A DNA stretch of 64,000 bases. It comes from Fistularia commersonii (Eukaryota > Chordata > Actinopteri > Syngnathiformes > Fistulariidae). Position numbers and translations under genes: made by a program. How positions within the stretch are numbered: position 1 is the first letter of the stretch; each line of letters starts with the position of its first letter. Under the pieces are notes generated by a model that saw nothing but the letters and a program-made list of their open reading frames with translations, did not search any database and was not told the origin of the DNA. Shown here in pieces: positions 12,519 through 25,930 of this stretch. Where the stretch lies: assembly GCA_037954325.1 (NCBI GenBank), contig JBBMNZ010000035.1, positions 6,643,501 to 6,707,500 on the forward strand, in the 5' to 3' direction.

Positions 12519-15095
12519 GTATGTTTTTGTTTGTTCATTTTGGAGCACTAGGCTGATATTGGTATACTGCGTGTTTTATTTATTAATCTATTTTGTTATG
12601 TCTTATTCATTGTAGGCTCTAATTTAAAAAGCATTTCAGGCTTTCCTTTGTATAATATGAATAAAGGTTTACTTGTGTTTCCCAGGGCATATAAAGTTAA
12701 TCCATAGTACTTTTATGTTCCTCTTTTTTTCATCAGTGTCAAGGAATTCTGAACAAATGATATATATATATATGCATGTGTGTATGTTTGTGTGTGGTGG
12801 TGTGGTGTGGTGTATATAAATATATATATTTTCCATTTCTTTTCTTCTTTTTTTTCTGATGAATAAATGTTACTCAAGGCAAAACAGTTCCCATGCTGTT
12901 TAATCATTAGTCGACAGTTGTGCACATTAAAAAGCCCTTTTTCAGATGTGGAATACTAAATACATGGAACCAACTTTGGGAAGAGTATAAGTGAATGTTT
13001 TCGGGAAGAGAAGAGGCAGCTGACAGCCTTTATAAAACGTCTGATAAGACAGCGCAGCTTTTAATAATCTTCTCTAAATGGACTGCAAAGATTGCAATTC
13101 TGCAGTCTTTCTTTTTTCACAGCAAGTCAGACTCCCACATGAGCATGGAGTGTGGGAGCCTGCTGAGTGGGCAGGTTTTCTCTCTCTCTCTCAGTCTCCC
13201 TCTCTCTCAGATCTTTGCGCATCGCCGTCCTTTGGGAATTTCATCGGGGAGATAAACAATGGCTGACCTGCATTCGATTGGGAGCACATTGAGAGAAACA
13301 TGGCAGACGAAAGCAAGGAGAGTTTAGGGTGATTTCTGCATTAAATATTTATGTATAAGGAGGTTTAGTAGTGTAGCCTACATCTGTTCTATGCCCTGTT
13401 AAACAAGGAGCCTCACAATCCCAGGTTGTAGATCCACAAGGTTAGTGGGGCAGTTTCCCCCTGAGAATATCTCCCCACCGACACATATCAGTCTCTGTAC
13501 TACTCTATAATTACGGTAATTGCTGTAAAAATACAAAAAAAATCATTGAAATGAATTGTGCCCTAAGTAGTTATATAAACAAAATAATCAAGATTCTGCC
13601 CATTTTGAAATTATCCTGGCACAGTGTTTTTTTATTTTGTTTTGTTTTGTTTTTTTTTTGTTTGGTTTTCTTGTTTTTTACACTATTTTTATATCTTATT
13701 TATTTTTCCATTCATTTATTTTTTTCATTTTGTTAAAATGGTAACCAAATTGAATTTTGGTCCTACCTCAGTTCAATTTCCTACACAGTGAGCACCATGG
13801 GAATTACTATAACAGCAAGATATTCAGCTTATTGAGTTGTGTACTTTTGCACACTGAGAGCAAACCATGCTGCTTACTGCTTCTGCAAGTAAATCTAATC
13901 AGGCATATTAGGTTTAGTTCAGTTAGCTGAGAGTATGTATGTGTTGGTGGGGATGCAGTGTAAGCCATCATGTCATAGAAAACCAAGGGAGGAGACATTT
14001 TTATTAATTTTTCACTGAACCAGAATGCCAAGTAAGTAGAAAAAGCCCAGCATCAATGGTAACTTGATAAACTCTTCATTAAAACGGGATGAGGCGCTTG
14101 CACTGTGTTTTATCATGAGGTCATAAGGCAAAAACAACACAAAAAGAAAGTTTAGATCGGACTGAATCTCATGTATGCTGGAAATCCAACAATTATAATT
14201 GTACAATGTTTGTGAAAGAACAATGCTTGTAATGTAACACTTTAACACATCATAAGTATTCAGAAGTAAGAAAAAAAATATATAATAAAACATGATTGTT
14301 TCTCTGTTTAATGGTGATTTTGGAAGTTATTAGCTTGCAAAACATGTTTTGCTGTTCCTCGAGAAAGAAGATTGTTTTGGGTTTGTGTTAGCAGTAAAAG
14401 GGTAAGTGCCAAGGAGAGGATGAGAGAAAAGGGCTGAGCAAGCAGAACAACCTCTGCAACATACTTTCGTGCACAGAAATAAATCAGCTCTAGGCGTGTG
14501 ACAACAGCTGGTAGTGCCCCGTCTGTCCCCCACAACCAACCATTGTAATCATATTTTTACCCCATCACACGACGAAATGTCACTTTAATGACCACTTGCA
14601 CCTGTCTTGTGTAGGGGTCCTTTCACAGATGTCAGATTACATACGTAACGTACATAAATTACTTGTGTAAATAATGGAGCCGGTCTTTGAAACGACTGTG
14701 ACACAAGATCAAGCTAATGGGAGCATCTTCAGCGGAAGCATTTAGCTCACATCTAATAGTTTTTCTCAATGGGGGGCCATCACGGCTCTTTGTCACATGA
14801 AACCAAGACTGCTGCTTAGTGTACAGTAGCTCATTTGGGAGAAATGAATGGACTAAATATACGGACAAGTAACACGGAGCACCACACAGAGAAACACGCT
14901 TTGACGGGACATGAATATATTGCAGTAGAGAGGCGTTATCAGTACAACATGTAGAAACTGTCTCCTGAACAGAAGGCAACTCGGTGGGGAGCCAGCTGGG
15001 GATGTGGAGGTGTAATACCCTGATGGTGAACTTGAAGAATTGCCTATTTGCAAAATTGTGTGCGTGTGGGTGCATGAAGTTAAACATCACTTTTC
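12519..15095. other. unannotated DNA with short simple repeats
   Basis: Holds a short (TA)n near 12762-12774, TA-rich DNA at 12812-12830, a (CT)n run at about 13170-13208, and a T-rich stretch at 13625-13735. No gene is supported. Confidence 0.45.

Positions 15096-15124
<29 letters not shown>
15096..15124 (+). repeat. poly(A) tract, 29 bp
   Basis: An uninterrupted run of A. No retroelement body could be recognised immediately upstream, so whether it is a retroposon tail is open. Confidence 0.95.
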
Positions 15125-15127
<3 letters not shown>

Positions 15128-16257
15128 GGACAGTCTTTCAGGGATTTCCGTGGCCTGAAAAAGCAGTGCTCCCTGTGTGGGGGCGAAAACTGTAAAGTTC
15201 CCATTAGATGTGCTGGCACCGCAGCAGGCATCCAAACATTTGTGACCTTTGTGTAATAGTCAAGGCAAGACTCTGGCGAAAGTAAGAAATTACATTCGGA
15301 CCATCTTTCCATCTTCATGAAGAAGACGGATGTGAACAATGCTGTTAAAAGAGAAAAAAAAAAAGTTCTACAAAAGGAGTCAGGAAGGTTGTTAAACAAG
15401 GAGAGGCCAAAACTGGCAAAGTAAAACTTTTCCAGATTTGGTACGTGTTGGGGAAAATAATAAAAAAATAAAAAATAATTTATTTTAATTTATTTCAGGT
15501 ATAAAATAAATTTAAATAAATTTCAGGATGTTTCACGTTTCTCCGAAAAAGCAAATCTGTAAACAGCCGTGTGAGTCCAGACTCTAGAAATGATTTTCGA
15601 GTCTCACGGGCAGACCACCAGATGGGAATCAATTCCCATCTATTTGTGACGCGCTCTGAGGGTAACAGCACTTTAGGCCGTACCCTCAAAGGAACACTTG
15701 AAAGAAGGAGTTTAGAGCACATTAGTCAGCAAAACGCTTTGCACCGACGCTGTTTTTTTTCATGTTTCAAGAACACTCTGGCCCAGTCGTTTCCCACCTG
15801 GAACACATATTTCACAAGCGTGGCAGCACAGGCAATAAGCAGAGCCGTACATCACCAGTTCAGGACCAGTCGCATGCTAACTAAGGAGAGAGGATAGCGA
15901 GCAAGGGAGGCGCAGTGTCCTTATCGAAAAGAACAATTTAACAGTTCAGAGACACTTTTTAATTTTTTATTAATTTGAAACAGCATTGGCAGATGTATCA
16001 CATACTTTTTGTTCCCCAGTCTTGGCATCGCAAATGTCATAGTATCTCACACAGACGTGAAGCAAGACAGTATTTTGTAGTTGGATTTTGCTAGTTACAT
16101 CCAAATAACATACAGAAGTTCAACTCCAAGTGAGTTCTACTTACCTATTTTTCAATAGAATGTCTATGATACATTTCAATGATTTAGACAAAACAAAAAA
16201 AATACACATCTAAGCATGTTTTTCTGTGGCCTATTCATTGAGATGTCAATACATTTT
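15125..16257. other. unannotated DNA
   Basis: No gene or repeat that I recognise. The open frames at 15094-15399 (-) and 15571-15897 (+) lack domains; the former starts in the poly(A) tract. Confidence 0.4.
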
Positions 16258-16600
16258 GGCAGGTGGCGTTTGGGCTTAGTGCCTCTGCCTCGTAGTATCA
16301 ATGTCTCTGGTTCGATTCTGACAGGGAGCCTCCCTGTCTGGAGTTTGCATGTTTTCCCCGTGTCAGCATGGGTTTCCTCCGGGTTCTCTGGTGTCTGCCC
16401 ACTGCAGTCCAATCGAATACAGTAGTTTTGAGACACTAAATAGCCTTAACGTATGGATGTCTGAGTCAGTGGTTGTGTACCTATATGTGTCCCTGTGATC
16501 GACTTGCTACTGGTGAACCCCCCCTTCTTGTCCAATGACGGCTGGGACGGGACACCCCTGGGACCCTGACTGTGGGATAAGTGGTATAGATAATGGATTA
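16258..16600 (+). repeat. SINE family A, full-length-looking copy
   Basis: Order on the plus strand: a head with GGTTCGATTC (about 16310), GGAGTTTGCATGTTTTCCCCGTG (about 16340-16362), GGGTTTCCTCCGGG (about 16370), and a tail with CCTGACTGTGGGATAAG (about 16564-16581). This is one of the best preserved copies here. Small open frames on both strands across it are incidental. Confidence 0.82.
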
Positions 16601-18630
16601 ATGATTTCCCATTGGAATCATGGGTAGTTCAGAAGTTTACATCAATGGTTATATTCTGCTCCAAAGCTAACGGTCAAGTTTTATTGACTCTTCTAGTTTG
16701 ATTTCAAGTAATTTTAGGCAGATGTGCGACATGAACAGAACAGACACATTGCAATCGGACAAAATTGTAAAATTTACAGTGGGTCAGCATGCATGAAAAG
16801 ATAGAAAATAGCTAGACTGTATTCATCGTTTGTATTTATATTTTTCTTATGTATTATGTGGCAATCAAACAATATATTAGTAGTTTTTATAACTGTTTGA
16901 TATATATGCATTGTCAGAGTACATAGTTGGCTGTCACTTTTTTTTTTTTTTTTTTTATGAAAATGCTCAAACAAAAAATTTGCTGAAGGTTGTAGTTTGA
17001 AACATTATAAAGCAGCAAAGCAGCCATGATCTCCTCTCTGATGTATCCATCCTATTGTGCTTATAGATCTTTCTACTGGTCTCTCAATACCAAGACAGTT
17101 CTGCCACTTCTGAAGATTGCAACAATTAAAGTGGTTGTGAAAAATTAAACTAAAGTCATTGCCAGCAAGAATAATTGGCAAAACCATGAAAATGTGGCTT
17201 GAACAGATTTCACTGTTTGAAGTCCCTTGACGTTTCATTGTGTTCAATTCTGCTACATCGAAGCCATTAACTTAATGACCTGCTAGCACAGGGAATAAAA
17301 TGAATATACAGAGTAAAAAGGCAACGTTGGCCTTCACAAAAATACCTGCCGATGGTTAGCATGTGATAATGCACTGTGTGCGTGCATGTGAGTACTGTAT
17401 TGGGAGAACTAAAGCATGTATTTCAAGTGCGTTTGTGCGCTTTCAAGTGTGTATTTGTTGCAAGGATGAGGTAAGTAGATTGTTTCAAGCACATTAGTCA
17501 GTCAGTAATTTGAGCTGATTTTAAGTATGAGCCATTTAGTGCCAATCAATTCAGTTGAGAGCCTTTCACCTCCTTCTGCAAGTGGAATTTGCATGCGTGT
17601 ATGCAAAAGTGCAAGGGAGGAGGAAAAATCTGAAATGGTGATTAGCGCCATACAATTATTAAAATTTTTGCACATCAAATCAACCAGAAAGAGGACCCAA
17701 TTCACACCCCTGATATAAAATGATGGAAGACATTGTCAAAACATCATTTTGCCCACTCAGCACCTCACACACTGAGCAAAACTCAGTCGGACCAACACCA
17801 GAGTATTGCATGTTCTAATATCTAATCATCGCACCCATTATACGACTGAGCAATGAAACTATCAATTTTTTATCCAAATTGATCCAAAAGCATTTTTGAC
17901 TGTAATAAAAAAGGGAGATAAAACCAATGCATGAATGCAAGTTAAAATGTTTTGTTATAATATTTTCATGAGTTACTCTTTATGAAAAGTCATAGTGTGG
18001 TTTGATCATTTTTTTTATCTGTTTGGTCTGAATACATTGGATTGGATTTTATTCATTAGCTGAATACAACAAAACAGGAAACTGGACAACTGAAAATTAA
18101 AAAATAAATAAATTAATTTAAAAAAACAGCTAGAGAAACATAGAATCTGATGCACAGGAACTAAAATTGATCCCAAGTTACTGTTGCAATGGCAGATTGT
18201 GGTGAGAAGGTTAACCCATTTGATATGTGTCTATTGGACAGAGACTTTAGGAACAAGAAGCCCTGAGAAGGACAGATGAATCAAACTTGTTCACATCGGA
18301 CATGTAATGCAATCAAGAAAACAATTGGATACAAAATTATTTATAAAGGAATGTTTTTAAGAAATAAAATTTAAGATGCAACGCGAGGGAGAGCATTTAG
18401 GGAGCTCACCGAGTAATCTAAAACTTCTAAAAATCGAAAAAGACAGGGTAAATTCAGGACTAGGGTAAATACAGGGAACATTTGTCTTTTTTTATGTTTT
18501 ATCCAATGAGCTAATGTTTTCTTATCCATTATATTACGTTGTGTGGCCACCACAGGAAACTGGAGAACCCCGATTGAGTCAGTGCCCTCCGCTAAAAGAC
18601 CAAAAAAAAACATAGTGAGTTTAATGAAAG
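16601..18630. other. unannotated AT-rich DNA
   Basis: Contains a poly(T) run (16938-16957) and AT-rich DNA around 18090-18130. No gene or named repeat. Confidence 0.4.
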
Positions 18631-18690
18631 AGTGAATGGTTGTATGTATTTACGGCCCTGTGGTTGGCTACCTAACAGTGAAGCCTACCA
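18631..18690 (+). repeat. SINE family A 3'-region fragment
   Basis: GAGTGAATGGTTGTATGTAT followed by GGCCCTGTGGTTGGCT matches the segment between core and tail in the copies at 31730-31775 and 56650-56700. No head or core is seen upstream. Confidence 0.45.
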
Positions 18691-18777
18691 TTGACACAAT
18701 TGGGTCTGTCCTGTGCAGGACAATTTAATGAATAGAGGGAGAAGTAAATACACAAGGATGTCACAATATGATTTTGT

Positions 18778-19085
18778 CACATTGTCATGATTCATTCAGT
18801 GTTTCTCTGTTGGCCCCGCCTCTGCCCCCTCAGTCTGCCAGGCTCACCCATCTTGTCAGTTTATTCACCTCACCTGGATACACATCTGCAGCTCATCAGG
18901 GGCAATCAACCTCGCTTCATAAGCACCAGCTCCAAACTCGTTCCTGTGCCAGATTTTTCTTCTCTCCGCAAGACTTTCCAGCTACCAGCGGTCTTCTGCC
19001 CAGCTCGCTGTCAATGACCCAGTCTGTCCCAGAGATCTCTTCCTGTTGCTGACCCAGTCTGTCTCCAAGAATCCTGTCCGGTAAA
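18778..19085 (+). mobile_element. LTR-like or other interspersed repeat segment, unclassified
   Basis: Starts near TGTCATGATTCATTC, is distinctly more GC-rich and CT-rich than its surroundings, and contains a repeated phrase (GACCCAGTCTGTC at about 19015-19025 and again at about 19051-19062). The layout (TGTCATG start, CACCTG and CAGCTCAT motifs, then a CATAAGCACCAGC stretch) resembles solo LTRs or non-autonomous elements common in fish. That resemblance is from memory. No internal retroviral-type coding region adjoins it. Confidence 0.35.
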
Positions 19086-22000
19086 GTCAGCAAAGTCTTT
19101 GAATTCATACACTGTGGTGCAGAAGCATTGTGATTGGATCCATACGCCTCTCGTTTCTCACATTTAGATTCATAGTATATTTCTCCTATCTTTCTCGTAT
19201 ATAAATATATCTCACTGACAAGCAAAGAGGTTTGGTTGTACATGATGTCTTTACTTTCAAGGATTTTTCTCTAGTCGACACTGCGGAATTATTTTGTCCT
19301 TGATTTATGTATTTTCCTTTGAGGTAATATCTTAAAAACCCCAGAAACATTCACTTCTCTCTGTATTTATCAGCGGGAGCCTGTTCCTCTTTGCTCCCTT
19401 TTCAGTAAATAAATACCAGCTTTTATGGGTGAAAATTATATTTTATCATATTAGAAAAAAAATAAAAATACAAATGCACAAGGACAGCTGCAAAGACCAA
19501 GCATGCTGATATTCTCCAGTGATTTTCATTAACAGTATCTGAAAATATTACGGAACCTAATCACATAATATAGATTTAAAAAAAAAAAAAAAAAGGATGA
19601 GACCATCAAATAAAAAAAAAAAAGAAAATGAATCCCCATCAGTTGTGGCTGATTGTGGAAGATCAGGTAACTAATTAGATGTGGGTTTAAAAAGTCTGTG
19701 GAAACTGCATGAAAAGACACTATTAAGGTATACAATTCGGAAGTGATGAAGGCCCTTCAGTCCTCAATAAGTTTATTTCACATATTAGATTCAGGTGGCA
19801 CAACTTTGATCCTAATTTGAACTCAATACTGCCATCTGCAATCAATAAGGAGTACTGAGCCTGAATTGTTTGAACCCATACTTGTAATATAATACAGATG
19901 AGACAAAAAAATAAACATATGAATGGATAGATAAAAAGATAAATACATAAACAGATAAATATTATCTTGGACAAAATACATGTTAATGATATTTTCCAAT
20001 AAAGATTAAACAGCATCAAAACCAGAAGTCCCTGAGATTATGAAATCACTTCACTGTTACAATAACAATAAATTTCACTTGACTGTTAAACTGCACATTT
20101 TAAGCTTTTGGTATTTCCGTCTTAAATTGTTTCCCCGGGTGCCACAGAATAGAAATAGTACCACAATAACCGGGGTGAAATGGTCAAGAAATTTGAGTTG
20201 AATGGTCAAAAATGGCCGTGGTGCTACATTTAGGGCTTATAAACTCACCGGGACTCGTTGCAGTCATGGAGGCTATTAGAGTAGTTATATAGCGACTCCG
20301 TTTCTATTCACACAAGTTGGGGATTCAGATGGATGGTCATATTGTTGAGATCTATCAGGCCTCTGGTCAGAATCCATTGTTTCATTTCTTAACTACTGCA
20401 GTTTGGACCATAAAAGTAATCATGTATTTTATAAGTAGTTTCTGCACCGTAATCTTGGTTTTACACACCCGGTACCTCAAACACACAGTGTGCTCCTCAC
20501 AAAACCCACAAATGAGACCACGGTGTTTAATTTAGTTCTGTTCTCTTTTCTGAACACAACACTACAGTGTTGGGCTTCTGTAGCTGTGATTGACGATTGA
20601 TGAATTTCTTAACTGTCCTCTCCAAAAAACCTATTAACTTTTGCAAGGTCACAAACAGTGATTGGTTTTTCCAGCCAAGCCATGACAAAAAAAAATTATA
20701 GTCCACTGATTGGCTAATCAGAGTGACTGCCGAGAAAGACAAAAATCTGACCCCAGCAATAATGATTATATATTCTGTGAATAACTCAATAGTCTATGTG
20801 AGTTTAATCACTAGAGCATGATGAGCAAAGTGCCTCAATTGCCTTCTAAGTTGACCAAGAACTTTTTATTCTTTTTTTTTCCCCCCTCTGGCTGTCTGGT
20901 CCAAGGTCATCAAAGGTCATTTCATTCCGACTCTACTGTATTTTTATTTCAAATTGCATCTCCTTCGCCTTCTGAAGAAGCAAATGAAGGGCAGATTAGA
21001 GCCATATCATATCAGTGGTTTATCCGAAGGGGAAAACACCCCCCCTTTGGTTTATAGATCAATTATATAGCTTGATGAGTGGAGGAGGGGGGTGGATGGC
21101 ACAGACTCACCACTCATTTGGAGATACGATCTCCAATACTCCCAATTAAGATGCTGCAGCACAGCTCACACTTCGTGGCAGGATACCCTTGTTGTCATTT
21201 GCAGCTGCGGCAGAGTTGTTAGTTGGATTTGGACGGGAAGGCAGCCATTAATTTAAGGTGTGAAATACGGAGCTTGACATGAAGAGGCGCCCTACGCCAC
21301 CTGATGTCAAGGAAGAAGTTAATTTGTTTGTGACACGATCTTGACTTACACTAATTTTGACAAAATAGGTGACTTTCGGTTCCAATTATTTCAGCCACCG
21401 TGAATCAAAGTCATAATGATTCACCCAAGTGTGTGCGCAAGTGTACGTGCCTGCATGACTGCCTGCATCTGTTTTCCCGGTGTGTGAATATAATTTAACT
21501 GGTCCAGTAACATGTAGAAACAGTACAAGAGATTTTTGTTTTAAGAGTAGCTGGCCTGTTTAGTTTGGAGCGATGTGTATAAAAAAAGTTTGCACATTCT
21601 GATGGCGGCATATCCTATTTTATTAATTCTGGGTACAGCTAACGACCTCAAAACCAAACCCATAGTCTGGTTAAAATGAAGAAACTTCCTGTCACCATGG
21701 AGATGGAAAAAAGTGCCCTTGCTGGAACCCTGTATGACAGAAGTAACCTTTCCTTTCAGAAAAGATTTGGTATATTCTGAAGGGAAAACTTGTACCGTGT
21801 AAGAAAGGTTTGTGTCCCCTGACTACCTATCTTAAAGGGAACTTTGACTGGGAGGACTAACTAGCCTACATGTGCTTTAGTGTTTGTCTCATACTATTAT
21901 GTGTTGATAAAGAAAACATGAATTATTTCTTTAAAAATCGCAATTTATAACACATTTTCAACCTACGGGCACAGCCATTGTTTTGCCTGTGCAATGCATA

Positions 22001-22107
22001 CAAGGTTGAATACGTATACATGTTGCATTGTGTTAACGTTTACTTTCTGCTAGTGTTAACTTTTGCTCAGTACGGTATGGTATCTACGGTAATAATTCTT
22101 GTTAATC
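19086..22107. other. unannotated DNA
   Basis: About 3 kb with no gene or repeat family named. Poly(A)-like runs lie at about 19577-19594 and 19614-19626. A two-tier dyad at 21273-21311 is listed separately. Confidence 0.4.
21273..21311. repeat. 39-bp two-tier dyad symmetry
   Basis: CTTGACAT (21273-21280) pairs with ATGTCAAG (21304-21311), and inside it GGCG (21286-21289) pairs with CGCC (21295-21298). The two tiers are separated by 5-base unpaired stretches on each side, with a 5-base loop. The symmetry is exact in spacing. Function unknown; it may be chance. Confidence 0.6.
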
Positions 22108-22216
22108 TTCTTGACGGGGCAACTGGACTTGAAATCGGTGAGTTGAAGATATTTCAAGAAGAACTCACCATGAACAATTCACCATGAGCTGGATGACTGA
22201 GAACCTCCACAGACAC
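22108..22216 (-). mobile_element. Penelope-like element 3'-tail fragment
   Basis: CTGGATGACTGAGAACCTCCACAGACA at about 22188-22214 is also present at 47722-47749, in the same order after an ATTCACCATGA stretch. At 47.5-47.76 kb this motif follows a Penelope-type coding tail and 3' region. Upstream, CAACTGGACTTGAAAT resembles the complement of CAAATCCAGTTACC at about 47674-47688, so the fragment looks folded on itself. Confidence 0.6.
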
Positions 22217-22675
22217 GCGGTGATATTGCCACATTATCCTGTTTTTGGGTGCAGTTTCCAGCCTAAGAGAAGCAAAGGGGCTGATTCTAGTCTACACGGC
22301 TTTCCAAGAAGAGCCTGTGTATGTACGCAACTTCCTAAGGATCCCTGGCGTTGTATTCTCGCCGCTACTCTCCTGATACATTTGGTGCATTTTGCCGGCC
22401 TAAGCTGCTGAAAGAGCTTTCGGTTTACGCTAGTTTTAAACAGAGACGAAACTCAAACGCTGTGCCACCGGTTTTCTTTCACAAGCATACAAAAGTTCCT
22501 TGGGAAATGAGTGAAGCCGACTCAAAGAAACACCACAGACAGAAGACGCTGGATGTTCTTTGCGAATATTTCAACAACCTGCTACTGCAGAACTGGTATC
22601 TTATGACGAGTGACTGGGAACCAGCACCATCATGGAGGAAGCTGACAACAAGTCACCTGGTCAGTTAGCATAGCG
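22217..22675 (+). pseudogene. decayed THAP-type zinc-finger domain
   Basis: Two overlapping frames together resemble a THAP domain (a C2CH DNA-binding zinc finger found in host factors and in P-type and related transposases). The frame from 22184 gives VFGCSFQPKRSKGADSSLHG FP near residues 20-41, like the THAP N-terminus. The frame from 22351 gives YSRRYSPDTFG, where the usual C-x2-H reads Y-x2-R, and then NAVPPVFFHK at about 22456-22485, matching the AVPTIF-type box that closes the domain. The first Cys of the leading pair is Pro. With the frameshift, at least three ligands are lost and the domain should not bind zinc. The following 60 residues, ending at 22665, are not recognised. The source (transposase or host THAP gene) is undecided. 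Confidence 0.5.
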
Positions 22676-24419
22676 CTCTTTATTCATCCACAGAGAAATA
22701 TTGCTGGATATAACATTTTCACCCACAATCCAGATTTGGACGTCATTAGTATTTCTTAATGTTGAATATCGAGCAATGCAGTGATCAAGAAACAAGGCAA
22801 CATAGTAGTGTATTCATTTTTTGAATAATCAAGTACATGCAAAATGTACAATATCTTGTAAAGGATAAAAATATAAAACAAACAAACAAAAAAAAACAAT
22901 CAAATAGAGTAACTTTTACTTGATTAAACATTGCATCAGAGATTTTTTTTTTTCTCATGCATAATGAAACACTGCTGACAAAATGTGTATGAAAGCAGAT
23001 TTCTTCTTGTTTAATTTGCAAAGTGTTATGACCCTTTGTTCTAAATAGTCTGTTGTGATGTTGATTGTTAGAGATTTTTATCATCAGAGGAGTCATTCCA
23101 AGGAAGAACACTTGTGATGCCCGAGGCTCTGGGATGTTGCTCGCTCACCCACAGTGACTGAAATCTCTGATTGTGGGTCGAAATATTCATTCCTTTGCTT
23201 TTACGCTTTTTCTTTTTTACAGTTTTGCTCAAGCACTCAGCTGCAGTAGGAACCACATCCTTCTTACATCCTCACTCTGCTAGACCATAGTAAACTAACT
23301 TAGCCGTCTGATTGCACCCAGCCACAGTGAATATAAGATGTACATGTCCTTGCACAGTACATGAATTTGTTGACTTGATGCACTGGTAAATACCCCTTGA
23401 AACCAATGAAATAACCACATAGTGAACTCAAAAATCCTGACATATATTATGGAAAATAATACGGATGTCTATTTTTTTTGAACATCTTTTCCTTGTTTGT
23501 TATACTTGAGTATTGCAGTGCCCAGGCTCGAACTTTATCGAGTTCAGGAGCCACAGCATTTCAGATAGAGAAATACTTTCCCTTTTGAATGTGTGCGGCT
23601 GGTGTGTTTGTATGGTTAAGGCATGTGTGTTTGTGGGTGTCACTAACTGTACTTCCATGCGAGAGTGTGCTTGGGTGGAAAGAGGAACTAATTTTCTGGT
23701 CCACTAGTCCACCAGCTTCCTTAAATTAAGGAAGGGGTCGGCAAGAGGCCTCCACTCTGACATCAATTCTGACTGAACGGGCTGGAGGTCACCGCCACAC
23801 CAGGAAAGCACTCATTTTGCTTGTGTGTGTGTGTGTTTTCAAGATTGTGAACTGTGTTCTGGTGAGCAGACACAAATTTCCCAGATTATGATGGTTTATC
23901 AATAACAAGCTGTCATACCTGCCTTGACACGGACTTTGCCCCGGTTATTTTGAATAGATCGAGGAGAGAAAACACAAATGTCACGGAACAGGTCGAGATA
24001 AATTTTTGTGTGTGTGTTGCCCATATTGACAAGGTGGCAAGTTATGATGTTTATTAGCTGAAAGACCGTTTCAGCCTTGAGAATTGATAAATGTCTTGTT
24101 TTTTTTTTTTTTTCCTCGAAGTTTACAGTGATTGACCTTCAAAATAGAGGTGCAAAGATTTTCCACACACGCATATTTCACATTACCATCAACAAGCAAG
24201 CAAAATGTGGAACACATTTTTGAAAGAATTGTTACAATTGACAATTATGCATCTAAAATTGTTTATTTGCATAAAAAAAGGCCTTAGTAAGTAAATGGGA
24301 AAAAAAATGAAAAAAAAACACAAAAGAGCTCTTCACAAGTTACAAAATCTAGTTTGGCTCTGAAATGTGTTCTAATTGAGTCACACAGTCATTCAAGGTT
24401 TACCCCAACTGTCTTTATC
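22676..24419. other. unannotated DNA
   Basis: Holds short A-rich runs (22885-22897), T-rich runs (22942-22953, 24098-24113) and a short (GT)n at 23823-23835. No gene supported. Confidence 0.4.

Positions 24420-24508
<89 letters not shown>
24420..24508 (+). repeat. (TG)n microsatellite, about 44 units
   Basis: An almost pure TG dinucleotide array with one CG variant near its 3' end. The Cys-Val repeat open frame at 24376-24594 is an artefact of it. Confidence 0.98.
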
Positions 24509-24510
<2 letters not shown>

Positions 24511-25849
24511 TCATTTAACAGGGACTCAATGCTTCCTCAAGCCTTTTACCTTTGCAACCTTGCTCCTGTTAGGACCAAATATTTCCAATTTTGACTCATA
24601 GTTCAGAACCCAAGATAATATATGTGTGTGTGTGGATTTTATTTCTATTTTCCTTTTTTTTGGCTTTTTATGCCGCAAGCAGTCTGCCAAAAGCAATTCT
24701 AAACATACCAATGCAGTTTGCTGGTTGAGAAAAGGGCATCCTGCTGATTTTGTACCACTTCTACACTCATTTTGTACCAAAACATTTTGAGTTTTAAGGG
24801 AGGGCCATTTGTAAATTGTGTCAATCAAATCATATCAATTCAAATCCAAATTAACCCCTTATATATTCATCATTTTTTTTTTTTTTTTTGAAGTTGTGGT
24901 CTTCTGTTGCACATTTGCAAAACAATGGATCAAATGAAGCAAGTATTCCAGTGCACTCTTGTGATCAAACTTTTGATGGACCTGTGACTAAATTATCACC
25001 CCAGATTCCTTGTTCCTTTCCACTGGGTGCACCATCACATTACCATAAATAGCGCTACATTTTAGTTTTCATTCTATCATAAAAAAGGCCTCCCCCAAAA
25101 AACGGTATAGCATGCCCCATACACCTCAATTATTTAATTACCGTATTATTTGATTTAATTTTGGCAAATTATTTTCAAAGAATATCTTCATGAAAATATC
25201 TTATTTAATCCAAGACACTTTTTTTTTTTTCCAGTGGCAACTGAAGAGGTTTACAACTGTGAACTAAGAAGTCTTTTTTTTTTTCTTCTTTTTAGATATT
25301 TGTAAACAAAAAGTTTTATGTAAATATTCCAAGCCACCTTATCCTGTTTACTTATTTATCGACTCGATTACACAAGAACTCGATTACACAAGCTCAAGTG
25401 AGAGAGAAACCAACGGCTCCACTGCAACTTCTCACTCAAACCAGCGAGGCAGTAATTTAGGTCAGTAATAATCAGTTCAAATCTAATTTTTAAAAGCAGG
25501 AAGTCGCTCATGATACTCAGACATGCCCCTGGCTGTTCTTGTATTTATAAGAGGACAAACCACACTTTCATTCAGCCCACGACTATACAATGACTCAAAC
25601 TTCGCCAGCAGCAGGAAACTGAGTAAAACAAACTCAATTAATTTGCTGAATGAATTAAACAGATGAACAGATGGGGGAGATTGGCTTTACCGCTTTGTTT
25701 TATTGTGTGGGATGAAATAAAAGCACTGTTGCATTACATCTAACTGTTAACTTTGCAACTTCATATTCCAGAATTTTATCTAAACTTATTAATAGTTGCT
25801 TTTTTTTTTTTTTTTTCTGTTTCTACTTGTTTTTTTAACCTCATTTATA
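24509..25849. other. unannotated AT-rich DNA with T-runs
   Basis: T-runs at 24871-24889, 25219-25231, 25275-25284 and 25801-25816. No gene or named repeat. Confidence 0.4.
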
Positions 25850-25930
25850 ACTTCTTCCCTTCAGGGGTTGCCAGAGCGAATCAACTTTTCCATCTAAACC
25901 TATTTTCTGTATACATTTATATATATGTGT

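Noticed and set aside
12274..12615. 113-residue open frame
   Set aside because: It is a translation of the CTAT microsatellite (Tyr-Leu-Ser-Ile repeats).
24376..24594. 72-residue Cys-Val repeat frame
   Set aside because: Artefact of the TG dinucleotide array.
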